A DNA stretch of 64,000 nucleotides, from the NCBI GenBank assembly GCA_017521565.1, contig JAFXCE010000073.1, positions 1 to 64,000 on the forward strand, written 5' to 3'. Positions 63,472-64,000 of the stretch are shown in pieces. The translations under genes were made by a program, and so were the position numbers. The notes under the pieces were generated by a model. The model was given only the letters and a program-made list of their open reading frames with translations. It did not search any database and was not told the origin of the DNA. This stretch comes from Clostridia bacterium. GTDB taxonomy: Bacteria > Bacillota > Clostridia > Christensenellales > Aristaeellaceae. Numbering within the stretch: position 1 is the first letter of the stretch; the number at the start of each line of letters is the position of its first letter.

Positions 63472-64000
63472 TCAGCAGCTCTGCATCCCGGCGATATACC
63501 GCTTGAGCGCATCCCGCCAATCCGGCAGAGGCGTAAACCCGTTCTCCACAAGCTTCCCCTTGTCGAGCCTGCTGTTCAGCGGACGCACCGCCCTGCTCAG
63601 GCCATACTCCTCCGTTGTCACCGGAATTACCTGTGTATCCATGCCTGCCAGACAGAAAATCTCCCTTGCAAAATCCGCCCAGGAGATGTATCCGCCCTCG
63701 TTGGTTGCATGATAATACCCGTACTTGTCTGTCTCGATCATGTCCACCAGCAATCTGGCAAGATCCGGTGTGTACGTCGGCGTACCTATCTGATCGCAGA
63801 CCACGCGCAGTGTATCATGCGTCTGACCGAGACTGAGCATCGTCTTGACAAAGTTTTTTCCGTTTTCGCCAAATACCCATGCGATGCGCACGATAAAACA
63901 CTTTTCCAGCGCTTCGCTGACGGCCAATTCTCCTTCCAGCTTCGTCTTTCCATAGACAGACAGGGGCGCATATGCCTTGCAGTCCGGATGCCACGGCGTT
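63472..64000 (-). CDS. rfbD: dTDP-4-dehydrorhamnose reductase (partial, 5' end off window)
   Basis: 176 residues are visible and the frame is open to 64000. It contains YAPLSVYGKTKLEGELAVSEA (the Y-x3-K catalytic pair of short-chain dehydrogenases), FIVRIAWVFGENGKNFVKTML, VVCDQIGTPTYTPDLARLL and YHATNEGGYISWADFAREIF, then RPLNSRLDKGKLVENGFTPLPDWRDALKRYI, the usual RmlD C-terminus. It performs the last step of dTDP-L-rhamnose synthesis for cell-surface polysaccharide. Confidence 0.94.
   Translation of the reverse strand, partial: TPWHPDCKAYAPLSVYGKTKLEGELAVSEALEKCFIVRIAWVFGENGKNFVKTMLSLGQTHDTLRVVCDQIGTPTYTPDLARLLVDMIETDKYGYYHATNEGGYISWADFAREIFCLAGMDTQVIPVTTEEYGLSRAVRPLNSRLDKGKLVENGFTPLPDWRDALKRYIAGMQSC

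Overview
The window is mostly a large temperate siphophage (prophage) followed by about 9 kb of bacterial chromosome. The host looks like a low-to-mid GC Bacillota (Clostridia-type): Shine-Dalgarno sites are strong (AGGAGG), terminators are classic hairpins with U-tracts, and secreted proteins carry Thr/Pro-rich (TPTP) linkers. A gut or rumen anaerobe is an inference only. The prophage left end lies outside the window; its right end is about 55.0 kb, where a 34-codon 5' fragment of a DUF421/YetF-like membrane-protein gene suggests integration into that gene.

Layout. From 1 to about 22.9 kb (all minus strand, so read right to left) is the late module: ParB-like protein and TET-associated-type glycosyltransferase, small and large terminase, SPP1-type portal, MuF-type minor capsid protein with an extra C-terminal domain plus a small downstream gene, several small genes, scaffold, major capsid, four head-tail connector genes, major tail protein, tail assembly chaperone with a -1 frameshift, tape measure, Dit, tail endopeptidase/HxH fibre, collagen-like baseplate protein, and a tail-linked metallophosphoesterase cut by the left edge. 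No lysis genes are visible; they probably lie further left.

From 23 to 51 kb (almost all minus) is the early/accessory module: HicAB, many short translationally coupled genes, an isolated plus-strand XRE regulator with an iterated operator, SSB, nucleotide-metabolism genes (Nmad1-like, ThyX, dCTP deaminase), radical-SAM proteins, a helicase-DNA methylase fusion, a phage sigma factor, a cytosine-5 methyltransferase with target-domain repeats, DnaB, a probable initiator containing direct repeats, a 1.2-kb array of tRNA and tRNA-like elements, and a RecB-type exonuclease. Two short plus-strand RNAs with good promoters and terminators sit in gaps of this otherwise minus-strand region.

From 51 to 55 kb is the lysogeny module: Cro-like and CI/LexA-like regulators around a CTAATA operator region, a secreted protein coupled to cI, and a tyrosine integrase. 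From 55.2 kb to the end are host genes: nitroreductase, aminotransferase, YerB/DUF3048 protein, PRPP synthetase, MurG, an SH3b membrane protein and the end of rfbD.

Most interesting points: tRNA-like genes with normal acceptor and T arms but reduced or interrupted anticodon arms; a candidate MuF toxin-immunity pair; a possible DNA hypermodification set; and two candidate small RNAs.
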